A stretch of 59,967 nucleotides of DNA from an uncultured Myxococcales bacterium (GTDB lineage: Bacteria; Myxococcota_A; UBA9042), in the NCBI GenBank assembly GCA_937910235.1, contig CALENB010000400.1, positions 1-59,967 of the forward strand. Reading direction: 5' to 3'. Below are positions 45,278 through 54,344 of the stretch, piece after piece. Within the stretch, counting starts at the first letter, position 1. The number at the start of each line of letters is the position of its first letter. The translations under genes were made by a program, and so were the position numbers. The notes beneath the pieces were generated by a model, which made no database searches, was not told the DNA's origin, and was given only the letters and a program-made list of their open reading frames with translations.

Positions 45278-45599
45278 GTTCGCCAGACCACATCGACGCT
45301 TGACCGGTTGACGCGGCCACAGCCACGATGCACGCCCCGACGGCGACGGCGTCTGCAGGACCCGTTCTGCACGACCCCTGGACGGTTTGACGCCAGCCTG
45401 CCAGAACGCCGACTGTGCCTGCCTACCGCCTGACTACCCCACCGCCCGGCCGTTCCGCCGCCGGGCCCCTCCACCGCCCGGCGCCGCCACTGCCAGGCCC
45501 CCGCATCGACCGACCCCCGCATCGACCGACCCCGCACCGCCGGCGCCACACACTCCGCCAGGGCCAGCGCCCACTAGCCTCAGGGCTCCGAGGAATCCC
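45278..45599. other. 322-nt GC-rich intergenic region
   Basis: The reading frame of gltX is open back to 45387 with a Pro/Arg-rich composition, but the only convincing site (CGAGGAATCCC before ATG 45600) supports the short start. The region contains a two-copy 16-bp tandem repeat at 45499-45530. No RNA gene or clear terminator is seen. Confidence 0.55.
45499..45530 (+). repeat. 16-bp tandem duplication
   Basis: Two identical abutting copies of CCCCGCATCGACCGAC at 45499-45514 and 45515-45530, in the gltX leader. Confidence 0.75.
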
Positions 45600-47240
45600 A
45601 TGTCCGCTCCCCGCGACGACGCGCCGAAGAACAGCTCCCGCCGAATCCCCGTCACGCGGACGCCCGTGCGCGTGCGGATCGCGCCCAGCCCGACCGGCGC
45701 CCCGCATGTTGGCACCGCCTACATCGCGCTCTTCAATCTCGCCTTCGCGCGCCACCACGGCGGCCAATTTGTGCTGCGCATCGAAGACACCGATCAGCGC
45801 CGCTCCTCCCGCGAGAGTGAGCAGGCCATCTTCGACAGCCTGCGCTGGTGTGGATTGCAGTGGGACGAGGGCCCCGATGTCGGCGGTCCTTTTGGCCCCT
45901 ACCGACAGAGCGAGCGCAGCGCCTTGTACGTCACCCATTGCGCGCAGCTCGTGGCGCGCAAGCGGGCCTACCCGTGCTTTTGTTCGGCGGCGCGGCTCGA
46001 TGTCGTCCGCGAGGCCCAGAAAGCGGCCGGCGAAGACTGGCGCTACGACCGCCACTGCCGCGGCATGGATGCAGACGAGGCGCAGCGACGCATCGACGCT
46101 GGCGAGACGCACGTCATCCGCCTGGCGATGCCCACGGATGGCGCTACGACGGTGCCAGACGCGCTGCGCGGCGCCGTGATCTACGAGAACCATCGCGTCG
46201 ACGATCAGATTTTGCTCAAGAGCGATGGGCTGCCGACGTACCACCTCGCGAACGTGGTCGACGACCACCTCATGGAGATCACGCACGTGATCCGCGCGGA
46301 GGAGTGGATCAACTCGACCCCGAAGCACGTCGAGCTGTACGACGCGTTTGGCTGGGAGCCGCCGGTGTTCATCCACATGCCGCTGCTGCGTAACGCGGAC
46401 AAGAGCAAGATCAGCAAGCGTAAGAACCCCGTCAGCCTCGAGTACTACCAGCGCGCTGGCATCCTTCCCGAGGCGTTCCTGAACTTCCTGTCGCTGCTCG
46501 GGTACTCGATGCCGGACGAGCGCGACTTCTTTTCGCTCGCGGAGTTCATCGCCGACCTCGATCTCACGCGGGTCTCCCTCGGTGGACCGGTGTTTGATCT
46601 GGCCAAACTTGAGCACATCAATGGTCTATACGTGCGCGCGATGAGCCCCGAGCTGCTCGGCGACCGGGCGCAGGCCTGGCTGACCGAGGAGAGTCGTCAC
46701 CACGCCGTCGCCGAGCTGGTGCAGGATCGCGTGCCGACGCTGGCGGCCTGGAACGCGCAAATCGCCATGTTTTACGGCGGAAAAGTGACCTGGGGCGATG
46801 AGGCGCGCCACTTCCTGGTGGGGTGCAGCAGTCGCAAGAAGAAGAGCGTTCGCCTCGACGCCAAGCGTTCGCGCGCGATGTTCGACGATTTGATCGCCCG
46901 CTTTGAATCGCTCGCGCCCTGGCATCGCACGGAGATCGAAGCGGCGCTGCGAGCGGCGGTAGAGCTCTCAGGTGCGCAGATTGGCGACGGTTTCATGGCC
47001 GTGCGCGTCGCGATCAGCGGCAGCACGGCTTCGCCCCCGCTCTTTGAGAGCATCGAGACCCTCGGCCGCGCCGTGGCGGTGGTGCGCCTGCGCGCCGCTT
47101 CTGATTGGCTGCGTGGTAAGGGGCACCTGAACGATGAGATCGTCACGATCGAGAAACAACTGGCCGCGCTCCGACTCACGCAGGAGCGCCTCGCCGAAGC
47201 GCAAGCCGCCGGCGGCCGCATCGCCCCTACGGAGCAGTGA
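45600..47240 (+). CDS. gltX: Glutamyl-tRNA synthetase
   Basis: 546 residues from ATG 45600. RIAPSPTGAPHVGTAYIALFNLAFA contains the HIGH-type motif; KSKISKRKNPVSL is the KMSKS-type loop. A CFCSAARL...HCR stretch resembles the zinc site of long bacterial GluRS. Somewhat longer than the usual 470-490 residues. Genome carries GatCAB, so this enzyme may be non-discriminating and also charge tRNA(Gln) with Glu; the discriminating residue cannot be called by eye. The next gene starts 3 nt after the stop. Confidence 0.95.
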   Translation: MSAPRDDAPKNSSRRIPVTRTPVRVRIAPSPTGAPHVGTAYIALFNLAFARHHGGQFVLRIEDTDQRRSSRESEQAIFDSLRWCGLQWDEGPDVGGPFGPYRQSERSALYVTHCAQLVARKRAYPCFCSAARLDVVREAQKAAGEDWRYDRHCRGMDADEAQRRIDAGETHVIRLAMPTDGATTVPDALRGAVIYENHRVDDQILLKSDGLPTYHLANVVDDHLMEITHVIRAEEWINSTPKHVELYDAFGWEPPVFIHMPLLRNADKSKISKRKNPVSLEYYQRAGILPEAFLNFLSLLGYSMPDERDFFSLAEFIADLDLTRVSLGGPVFDLAKLEHINGLYVRAMSPELLGDRAQAWLTEESRHHAVAELVQDRVPTLAAWNAQIAMFYGGKVTWGDEARHFLVGCSSRKKKSVRLDAKRSRAMFDDLIARFESLAPWHRTEIEAALRAAVELSGAQIGDGFMAVRVAISGSTASPPLFESIETLGRAVAVVRLRAASDWLRGKGHLNDEIVTIEKQLAALRLTQERLAEAQAAGGRIAPTEQ

Positions 47241-47243
47241 CCC

Positions 47244-48392
47244 ATGCCCAAAAACACCACAACGCAGGCCGCGATCACTTGGCTCGAAACCGGGGAGGCG
47301 CCTAATGAACGCAGCCCTGAGGTCGTGGCCGGACTGATCTTGCTGGCGCACGATCTCCCGCTTGAGGTGCGCCTCGAGGCGCTGCCCAACGCCAACTTTA
47401 GTCCCGACGTCGAGATGGCGTTGCTCGTGCTGGCCCAGCGCGCCGACGCGGTCGATCTGATGATTCACCTGCGTGACCACGCGACCCACAAAACCACGGC
47501 AAAACAGGCCAAGAAGTTCCTCTTTCGGGCGAAGCAGCGCGGCGCCGACGTCCCGCTCGAGGACGCCCCGACCCGGGCGGTTTGCCTCACGCAGCGCCCT
47601 GATCCCTTGCCGAGCTACTGTTCGACGTTCGATCGTGAAGGTGGCCAAGTCGTGGTGCTGGGCGGCTGGGACGAGGAGCACGGCGCGTGGGCGCTCGTCG
47701 GAATCGTGCAGGGCGATCACGGGCTGAACACGGTGGCGTGGTTGCCGAAGATGTCCCGCAGCCGCCTCAAGACAGTGCTGGTCACCCTCGCTGGCGAGCG
47801 CAGTGAAGAGCTCGTAGAGGTCTCATCGACGTTCGCGGCCGGTTGGCTGAAGTGGGCGCTGTGTCACGCTGAATCCGCATCGCGCCGCATCGAGGGCGAC
47901 CGATCACGTGTCCGACGAGTGTTGCAGGATGTGGAGCCTCTGGCCGACTTCTGCCTCGTGCAATCGGAGCCAGACGCTGGCGCGTTGGCCAGCAGCGCCA
48001 CCTTGTTGGACGACTCCTGCTTCGAGGCCTGGCTGCTCTGCCTGCCGCAGCTGTTGGAAGACGCAGCGCCGACGATGGCAGCGGCCGCCAGCGCCGGCGG
48101 CGTTGTGACGTCCGACGCGGCGCTGCTCGATGCGCTCATCGCCCACGCCGAGCGTTGGTTCGATGACGAGCGGCGGCTGGCGCTGGCCCGTCGCCTTGAG
48201 ATTACGGCTATGTTGCTCGCCAACCTGCGCCGGAACCTCGGCAGCAGCGCCGCGCTCGCCGTCGCCCGCGCCTTGCGGCCCGGCGGCGAGGCGATCGCCG
48301 GGATCCCGCTGATTCGCGCAGCGCTCGCCAGCGCGGCGCCGCTCGATGCGTGGCGCGCGACGGTTGAGCCCGCGGTCGTCGCTGAGCCCTGA
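47244..48392 (+). CDS. Conserved-looking protein of unknown function, linked to gltX
   Basis: 382 residues, ATG 47244 just 3 nt after the gltX stop; the ribosome site lies inside gltX. No signal or TM helix, mostly helical, acidic, with a central beta segment (GGQVVVLGGWDEEHGAWALVGIVQGDHGLNT). Contains a few Cys with no motif. No family recognised. The tight link with gltX suggests co-translation rather than shared function. Confidence 0.7.
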   Translation: MPKNTTTQAAITWLETGEAPNERSPEVVAGLILLAHDLPLEVRLEALPNANFSPDVEMALLVLAQRADAVDLMIHLRDHATHKTTAKQAKKFLFRAKQRGADVPLEDAPTRAVCLTQRPDPLPSYCSTFDREGGQVVVLGGWDEEHGAWALVGIVQGDHGLNTVAWLPKMSRSRLKTVLVTLAGERSEELVEVSSTFAAGWLKWALCHAESASRRIEGDRSRVRRVLQDVEPLADFCLVQSEPDAGALASSATLLDDSCFEAWLLCLPQLLEDAAPTMAAAASAGGVVTSDAALLDALIAHAERWFDDERRLALARRLEITAMLLANLRRNLGSSAALAVARALRPGGEAIAGIPLIRAALASAAPLDAWRATVEPAVVAEP

Positions 48393-48415
48393 CCGCGCTG
48401 CCCGGGTGACGCTGC

Positions 48416-50230
48416 CTACTTGTGCCGCGGCTTCGTCTTGCTAGGCCTCTTGCCGGGCTTCTTGCCGGGCTTCTTGCCGGGCTTCTTGCCGGGCTTCTTG
48501 CCGCGGCTCCCCGCTTCGTGTCCTCGCTGGGCCCGCGCCGGTGACGCCTCCGCGGCAGTCGTCGCCGCGGCGACCGGCGCGCGCGAACGTGGCCGCCGCC
48601 CCTGCGCTTCGTCCAGCAGCTGCATGAGCCACGCCGACCACGCAGCCACCTCAACCCCCGTCCCGGTGTGCACGGCTCGCACGATCCCCAGGTCGTCGAT
48701 CGCCACGACCGTCGGGATCCCCCGAATCGGCAGCTTCGCCAGCGGCTCCGGACCGACCCACGCGACCGCCGGCGCGCCCTCCAGCTCGGCGTCCACGTAG
48801 TCCTGTAAGGCGAGCTCGTCGCGATCGACGGACGTCGGAACGACCACCAACCCGCGTGCGCCGAGCCGGGCGTGGAGCTCCGACATCATCGGCGACACGC
48901 GCTTGCACGGTCCGCACCATGTCGCCCAGAAGTAGACCAACAGCACCTTGCCCTTCAGGGTCCCACCGAGCGGCCGCTGGCCGCCGAGCCACTTCTGCAC
49001 CGCGATGTCCGGCAGCGGCTGACCGACAAGGCTGTGCTGAAATGCAGCGGCCGGCAGCGTCGGCGCCGCGTCGCCCTGCGTCGCCACCGGTCGCTTCGTC
49101 GCCACCGTCACGTCCACCGTCTCCCCAGCCTTACAACGCACCGTGATCGTCTCGGGCAGGGTGGCGGCGTAGAAGAGATCATGCCCCGCGCCCGCCAAGC
49201 TCGATTGCAGGCCGTTCACGATCCAACGCCCCGCTGGCAAGCGCAAAACCCCGCCGCCGCTCGCGTTCATCCGCACCGTCGGGGTCGGTCTGGCGTCGCC
49301 CTGCGCGTCCGTCATGCGCAACGTTAGCCGATAATCAGCCGCCGCCGAGCCGTCTACCTGCGCCTGCAATCGCAGCGTGCACGGCCCCGCGGGCCACTTG
49401 ATACGGTAGGATTGAGGCGCCGCCCGTGGCCGCACGTACTGCGCCGTGGCTGGATCGGCGGCCACCCACTCAGCGGCGGCGACGGGCGCCAGCGGTAGAT
49501 TCGAGTCCGCCACGATCAGCTTGCCTTGCGCCGGCCAGGGCTTCAGGTCCAGTCGCCAGTCGCCAATCTGTACCGTCGCGCCGCCGCGCCCCCACGCCAC
49601 CGCGCCAAGTCCGCGTTGGGCTGACGCCGCCGACAGCTTCTGTCCCGCCGAGACCAACGCCCACTGATACGTCAGCAGATCACCTTGCGCACCGCCACGC
49701 GGAAACATCACGCCGAGGCTCCAGCGCCCGCTCGTCGCGATCAGCGCCAATCCGGGCTCCACCACGAGGACTCTGCGGGCGCGTTTCGGGAACAGGAGGC
49801 TCAAATCCGCCCTGCGAACCTGCAAGATCAACGGTTTCAGTGCGCCATCGCGCTGAACGCGCAGCGCGGCGGAGCCCCCAACGGGGCCGCGCACCATGCC
49901 AGCGACCTTGGACACCGGCGCGCCAGGCTGCACGTCAGCGCCGTCGACCGACAACACGACGTCGCCAGGTTTCACCCCCGCCTGCGCTGCCGGTCCGCCG
50001 GGCACGACGCGAGCGACCACGACGCGTCCACCGCGGCCGTCGAGGACCATGCCCACACCCCCAACGCGGGGCGCGATCTTTGATGTGCTCGGCGCGGCCC
50101 CGATCAGCGGAGACCTGCCGGGTGCGCGCGGTGCCGCCGTCGCTGTCGTGACCACCACCGCGGCAAGAAACGCGCAGATGGCGAGCCCCACGATCGTCGA
50201 CTTCAGCTTTTCCATCGGTATACCTGTCAC
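48416..50230 (-). CDS. PDZ-thioredoxin fusion with Lys/Gly/Pro repeat tail
   Basis: 604 residues from GTG 50230 with GAGGAG just upstream. Signal peptide to about residue 32 (LKSTIVGLAICAFLAAVVVTTATA). PDZ-like domain at about 55-135 (VVVARVVPGGPAAQAGVKPGDVVLSVDG). A beta-rich middle (carbohydrate-binding-like strands) leads to a TlpA/ResA-type thioredoxin domain with LLVYFWATWCGPCKRVSP near residue 440 and IRGIPTVVAIDD. The tail is a perfect GKKP repeat ending in basic residues. Periplasmic redox protein; partner unknown. Convergent with the gltX-linked gene. Confidence 0.85.
   Translation of the reverse strand: MTGIPMEKLKSTIVGLAICAFLAAVVVTTATAAPRAPGRSPLIGAAPSTSKIAPRVGGVGMVLDGRGGRVVVARVVPGGPAAQAGVKPGDVVLSVDGADVQPGAPVSKVAGMVRGPVGGSAALRVQRDGALKPLILQVRRADLSLLFPKRARRVLVVEPGLALIATSGRWSLGVMFPRGGAQGDLLTYQWALVSAGQKLSAASAQRGLGAVAWGRGGATVQIGDWRLDLKPWPAQGKLIVADSNLPLAPVAAAEWVAADPATAQYVRPRAAPQSYRIKWPAGPCTLRLQAQVDGSAAADYRLTLRMTDAQGDARPTPTVRMNASGGGVLRLPAGRWIVNGLQSSLAGAGHDLFYAATLPETITVRCKAGETVDVTVATKRPVATQGDAAPTLPAAAFQHSLVGQPLPDIAVQKWLGGQRPLGGTLKGKVLLVYFWATWCGPCKRVSPMMSELHARLGARGLVVVPTSVDRDELALQDYVDAELEGAPAVAWVGPEPLAKLPIRGIPTVVAIDDLGIVRAVHTGTGVEVAAWSAWLMQLLDEAQGRRPRSRAPVAAATTAAEASPARAQRGHEAGSRGKKPGKKPGKKPGKKPGKRPSKTKPRHK
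48455..48502 (-). repeat. 12-bp in-frame tandem repeat (GKKP units)
   Basis: Four perfect 12-bp units (GGGCTTCTTGCC on the plus strand) plus a degenerate copy at 48443-48454 encode GKKP repeats at the C-terminus of the thioredoxin fusion. Slippage keeps frame. Confidence 0.85.
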
Positions 50231-50345
50231 GGGGACTCCTCAGTCGCGGGGTTCTTGCATCTGTCGCGCCTCAGCCTGATTCTGCGCCCCGGCCGCCCAT
50301 CGTGCCGCCCGCGATCGCGCACCGTCAACGACACTCGGAGACCCC

Positions 50346-51542
50346 ATGCAGCCGGTTTATGTGCTCGACGCCGTCAGGACCCCCATCGGTCGCTACGGCG
50401 GTGGCCTGTCGCGCGTGCGACCTGACGACCTCGCCGCACACTGTATTCGCGCGCTGCTAGCGCGAGTCGGCGTTGACGGGGCACGCGTCGATGAGGTCAT
50501 CCTGGGCTGCGCCAATCAGGCCGGTGAAGACAATCGAAACATCGCGCGGATGGCCACGCTGCTTGCCGGACTGCCGTACGAAGTGCCCGCAATCACGGTC
50601 AATCGACTGTGTGCGTCGGGGCTCGACGCGATCAACGCGGGCTTTCGCCGCATCGCTTTGGGCGAGGCCGACCTGCTCGTAGTCGGAGGCGTTGAGAGTA
50701 TGTCTCGGGCGCCGTGGTCTGTTCCCAAACCCTTCACTGACGCGCCGCGCGGCAACAACACGATGTGGGACACCGCCCTGGGCTGGCGCTATCCCAACCC
50801 GCGGCTGGCGGAGCGTTTTGCGCTTGAAGCCATGGGCTGCACAGCCGAGAACCTCGCCGATCAACATGGCATCTCGCGCGACGCGCAGGATGCGTATGCC
50901 CAGGAGAGCCATCGCCGCGCGCTGGCGGCCCAGGAATGCGGCCGTTTCGATGCCGAGCTCGTCGCTGTCACCGCGCCGCAGCGCAAGGGCGAGGTGGTTG
51001 TCGATCAAGACGAGGGACCACGGGTTGGCAGCTCAGTTGAGAAGTTAGGCCGGCTGCGGCCGATCTTCCGAGAGGGGGGCACGGTGACGGCAGGCAACTC
51101 CTCCAGCTTGAACGATGGCGCTTCGGCCCTACTGCTGGCCTCCGCATCGACGGTCGCGTCCCTGGGCGTGACGCCGATGGCGCGCGTCTGTGGCGCAGCG
51201 CAGGCCGGCGTGGACCCAACGATCATGGGGATTGGACCGGTTCCTGCGACAGCCAAGTTGCTGGCGCGGGTCGGCTGGGCTTGGTCGGATGTCGACCTCG
51301 TCGAGCTCAACGAGGCCTTCGCGGCGCAATCCCTCGCCGTGTTGCAGCAGTGGCCGATCGATCATGGCTGCGTGAACCCAAACGGCGGCGCGATCGCCCT
51401 TGGTCATCCCCTTGGCTGCAGCGGCGCGCGCATCGCGACGACGCTGCTTCACGAGATGGCGCGGCGCGACGTGCACCGCGGAATTGCGACGTTGTGTGTG
51501 GGGGTGGGCCAGGGCGTGGCGACGGCGTTCGAGCGATCCTGA
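50346..51542 (+). CDS. Acetyl-CoA acetyltransferase (thiolase)
   Basis: 398 residues, normal thiolase size. Nucleophile Cys89 in LCASGLD; active-site [19 protein letters not shown] and the C-terminal CVGVGQG stretch (most thiolases have GGGQG, here VGVGQG). Joins or cleaves acyl-CoA at the beta-keto position. With ScoA/ScoB in the same window it could complete acetoacetate or 3-oxoadipate degradation (PcaF-type is possible). Starts 115 nt after the divergent thioredoxin fusion. Confidence 0.92.
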   Translation: MQPVYVLDAVRTPIGRYGGGLSRVRPDDLAAHCIRALLARVGVDGARVDEVILGCANQAGEDNRNIARMATLLAGLPYEVPAITVNRLCASGLDAINAGFRRIALGEADLLVVGGVESMSRAPWSVPKPFTDAPRGNNTMWDTALGWRYPNPRLAERFALEAMGCTAENLADQHGISRDAQDAYAQESHRRALAAQECGRFDAELVAVTAPQRKGEVVVDQDEGPRVGSSVEKLGRLRPIFREGGTVTAGNSSSLNDGASALLLASASTVASLGVTPMARVCGAAQAGVDPTIMGIGPVPATAKLLARVGWAWSDVDLVELNEAFAAQSLAVLQQWPIDHGCVNPNGGAIALGHPLGCSGARIATTLLHEMARRDVHRGIATLCVGVGQGVATAFERS

Positions 51543-51578
51543 GCCAGCTGAAGCCGCCGGCCACACCCCGTGCGCGCG

Positions 51579-52250
51579 TTAGTTCACGCCATCCAGATCG
51601 AGGGCGTCCAGCGCGTCCAGCGCCGCGTCGAGCAGGTCCGACAGCGTCGACTCGGCGACGAGATCGCGCTCCAGATTTCGCAAGTACAAGGTCACGCCGC
51701 CGTCGGCCATGAGCTCGGCGCGCCGCAGCATGCCGCCCGGCTCGGCGACCTCCGGCAGCTCTTCAACGTCGACCCGCGCAGAGTCGATCTCCTCCTGCAG
51801 ATACAGCGCCGCCTGGTTGCGCTTGTAGCGCTTGGGCGCCGGCCACAGCGAGTCGGCCTCCTCCCCCTTGCCGTACAGCGCGTCCGCCAGGTTGAAATCG
51901 CCGGACAGCTCAGCCAACAGCGCCTGAGTCCGCAGCACCCGCGCGTCATCGCCGACAAGCTCCGCGACGACCGCTAACTCCATCCGCGCCGCGTGCAGAT
52001 CGCCCGCGTCGGCAAAAAGCTCGCACCGCGCCGTGTACGCCTCGGGCCAGTGGGGATCCAACGTCAGGTAGTGCGCCCAGCTCGTGAGCGCCCCCTCGCG
52101 GTCCTCCAGCTCGGTCTGGCACTCCGCGAGGTAGGCCCACAAATCGGCGTCGCCGTCGTCCTCCTCCAGCAACTCCCTCACCATCGCCAATGCTTCCCTA
52201 GGGGCCTCTTCGAGCGCTTCCTCGATAGCCTCACCGTCGCTCCGTCGCAT
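51579..52250 (-). CDS. Acidic TPR protein
   Basis: 223 residues from ATG 52250, which follows GGAGGTGATC, an excellent ribosome site; the open frame to 52331 is less likely. Strongly acidic N-terminus (EAIEEALEEAPREALAMVRELLEEDDGD). TPR-like helices ADLWAYLAECQTELEDREGALTSWAHYLTLDPHWPEAYTARCELFADAGDLHAAR. The end contains VEELPEVAEPGGMLRRAELMADGGVTLYLRNLERD, which I do not recognise. Cytoplasmic adaptor likely. Convergent with the thiolase. Confidence 0.75.
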   Translation of the reverse strand: MRRSDGEAIEEALEEAPREALAMVRELLEEDDGDADLWAYLAECQTELEDREGALTSWAHYLTLDPHWPEAYTARCELFADAGDLHAARMELAVVAELVGDDARVLRTQALLAELSGDFNLADALYGKGEEADSLWPAPKRYKRNQAALYLQEEIDSARVDVEELPEVAEPGGMLRRAELMADGGVTLYLRNLERDLVAESTLSDLLDAALDALDALDLDGVN

Positions 52251-52518
52251 GATCACCTCCAGCGCAGCTAACGCGCAGCGGGCCGATTCGGCCACGCTCT
52301 GCGACGAGGCGCAAGGCGTCGCGTCAAACAACTGGCCTCACAAACCCACACCGTCAGCTGAAACACCTCGACTGCCGTCCGCACCACAGAAGCTAACCGC
52401 GTAGCAAGCTATGATTTTTGTTTGCCACTGCGACCCGAAAACGACCGCGACCACGGGTTCGTCCGCGGGGCCGTGTTGCAACGTGTCAACCTCGGGTCCG
52501 CGGTCGCCGTCTAGTGAC

Positions 52519-52548
52519 TTGACCGTCCCGCAAACCCGGTGCTAAATA
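52519..52548 (+). promoter_or_regulatory. Candidate promoter P1 for the ExbB cluster
   Basis: TTGACC (52519-52524), 18-nt spacer, TAAATA (52543-52548). Confidence 0.45.
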
Positions 52549-52586
52549 CCGACCACTCGACTGCCGAGTCCGCCCGGTCTATCCCG

Positions 52587-52616
52587 TTGACACGAACCAA
52601 TGTCTGCAGGAACAAT
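52587..52616 (+). promoter_or_regulatory. Candidate promoter P2 for the ExbB cluster
   Basis: Perfect -35 TTGACA (52587-52592), 18-nt spacer, AACAAT (52611-52616, four of six matches). About 160 nt before the exbB ATG. Confidence 0.5.
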
Positions 52617-52777
52617 CACGGCGGCCTCACAGGCGAAGGCAGAGGATGCGTAGGACTCGTCGCTTGTCTGGCGAAGGATCCAACGGACAATACGCATCTA
52701 CAACGGTCCACAATGTCCTTCCAGCGTCGCGACGGCACAGAATGTCCGGGCGCCTGCTGAACTAGGGAGTTTTCAGG

Positions 52778-53440
52778 ATGTTCCACACGATTGCAGAGTT
52801 CTTCGAAGAGGGCGGATGGGGCATGTGGCCTATCCTTGGGCACCTCATCTTCATCCTCGCGATCATGTTCGAGCGGATCTTTGTGCTGTACATCCGCTCC
52901 AGCGTGAAAAAAGAGGAATTCATCAAGCTTTTGCAGGTGCCGATCTTGAAGGGCGACCTCAACCGCGTCCTGAAGGTCTGCTCGACCTACCAGTACCCGC
53001 TCGCGCGCATCGTCCACTCGGGCGTGCTCAAAGTGAAGCGCTCGGACGAGGAGGTTCAGGCCGCCATGGACGAGGCTTACCTGCGTGAGATGCCGCACAT
53101 CAAGAAGCGCGTCGACTACCTCAACCTTCTCGGTAACACGGCGACCCTCGCTGGCCTCCTCGGCACCATCACCGGTCTGATCGGCACCTTCGGCGCCATC
53201 GGTCGTCCGGACGTGGATCCGTCGCAGCGCTCGACACTTCTGGCTCAGGGTATCTCCGAAGCCATGAACTGCACGGCGTTCGGTCTGGCCACAGGTATCA
53301 TCGGCGTTCTGTCGTTCGCGATCCTCTCGTCGAAGGCCACGGCCATCGAGTCGGATATCAACGAAGGCACCGTGCGCGTTCTCAACTTGATCGTCGCCAA
53401 TCGAAACAAGATGGGCGACATCAAGGAAGACGCAGCTTAA
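52778..53440 (+). CDS. MotA/TolQ/ExbB-type proton channel
   Basis: 220 residues. TM1 near 19-38 (MWPILGHLIFILAIMFERIF), then a cytoplasmic loop, TM2 (YLNLLGNTATLAGLLGTITGLIGTF) and TM3 (AFGLATGIIGVLSFAIL) with the GTITGLIGTFGAIG signature. Three-TM stator subunit that uses the proton gradient, working with ExbD partners encoded next. ATG 52778 follows AGGGAG. Related complexes energise TonB transport, Tol-Pal or, in myxobacteria, gliding motors; which applies here is unknown. Confidence 0.93.
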   Translation: MFHTIAEFFEEGGWGMWPILGHLIFILAIMFERIFVLYIRSSVKKEEFIKLLQVPILKGDLNRVLKVCSTYQYPLARIVHSGVLKVKRSDEEVQAAMDEAYLREMPHIKKRVDYLNLLGNTATLAGLLGTITGLIGTFGAIGRPDVDPSQRSTLLAQGISEAMNCTAFGLATGIIGVLSFAILSSKATAIESDINEGTVRVLNLIVANRNKMGDIKEDAA

Positions 53441-53572
53441 TCAAGCTGCCCGAGTTCTCAGAGCGTGTTTGGGTGGTGCTGTAGCCCCGCCAAATCAAGC
53501 TCGGAAGAGCGCAATGGACCAAGGCTGGTCGTCACGACGACCGCCACACCTGCCGACGACAACTCTGTGAGG

Positions 53573-53610
53573 TCGGGGGCTGAGTAGCAAGACCGTTACT
53601 CAGTCCCCGA
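53573..53610 (+). other. 14-bp hairpin between exbB and exbD
   Basis: Arms 53573-53586 and 53597-53610 pair over 14 bp (one G-U) with a 10-nt loop; no T tract. It ends 30 nt before the exbD ATG. Could tune the ExbB:ExbD ratio by RNA processing or attenuation. Confidence 0.55.
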
Positions 53611-53640
53611 TCCGCAGCGTCAGGCAACCAGGAGACCGCG

Positions 53641-54246
53641 ATGGCCGGTGGAGCTAGTGGTAAGGGCGGCGTAGCTGACGCTTCGTTGAACGTCGTCCCC
53701 TTTATTGACCTCCTCATCTGTCTCATCTGCTTCCTCGTCATCTCCGCGGCATGGACCAGCCTGTCGCGAATCGATGTGGACCAGGCATTGCCGAAGGCGA
53801 GCAAGACGCCGCCGAAGGACAAGCCTGAGAAGAAGGCAGCGATCAACCTCGCCATCACGCCCACGGGCTACCTGGCGAACTTGCACGACGCCGAGAACGC
53901 CGATCTGGCGCAGCCCAAACGCATCCCAACGATTGGCGAGACCAAGATTTGTCGCGGCAAAGTCGGCAAAGACGGGGCCTGCCCCGGTGGTTTCGACACG
54001 TTCAAGAAGTACGACAAGATCAAGCTCAAAGAGACGCTGGCCGGCTTCATGAAAGAAGGAAAGCTGGGCGACAAGATCAAGATCATGGTCGCCGCGCACG
54101 ATAAGGTTCAGTACTTGCACCTCATCGGCACGCTCGACGTCGTGTTGCACTCCTGTGAAGACGAGGCCGGCAAGACCTGCCTCCGCAATCCCAGCGTCGG
54201 CGACATTAACTTGTTGCGCGCTAAGGGTTTCACGACCTTCGAGTAG
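53641..54246 (+). CDS. ExbD/TolR-like protein 1 (long, with Cys insertion)
   Basis: 201 residues. One TM near 18-38 (VVPFIDLLICLICFLVIS) with the proton-carrying Asp (FID). The periplasmic part is longer than usual ExbD (~140) and holds CRGKVGKDGACPGG and SCEDEAGKTC, likely two disulfides. ATG 53641 follows AGGAG. Partner of the ExbB-like channel. Confidence 0.88.
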   Translation: MAGGASGKGGVADASLNVVPFIDLLICLICFLVISAAWTSLSRIDVDQALPKASKTPPKDKPEKKAAINLAITPTGYLANLHDAENADLAQPKRIPTIGETKICRGKVGKDGACPGGFDTFKKYDKIKLKETLAGFMKEGKLGDKIKIMVAAHDKVQYLHLIGTLDVVLHSCEDEAGKTCLRNPSVGDINLLRAKGFTTFE

Positions 54247-54344
54247 CTGTTTCTCGCGGCTCGCGCCGCCGTCGGGGGCTACCGCGCTCGGCTCCTTCCC
54301 TCCGGGCACACCTTCGCTCACCGAGAGCGACACAGGACGCACAG

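Larger units (their letters stand above)
52251..52777. other. 527-nt intergenic region upstream of the ExbB cluster
   Basis: Comparatively A/T-rich around 52409-52428. Contains two candidate promoters (52519-52548 and 52587-52616) reading toward exbB and no convincing gene. It is the longest gap in the window, which suits a regulated cluster promoter. Confidence 0.6.

Noticed and set aside
45387-45599. Longer gltX start
   Set aside because: Pro/Arg-rich extension unlike GluRS; ATG 45600 has a GAGGA site.
48443-48502. Tandem 12-bp units as a CRISPR or intergenic repeat
   Set aside because: Inside a coding region and in frame (GKKP), no unique spacers.
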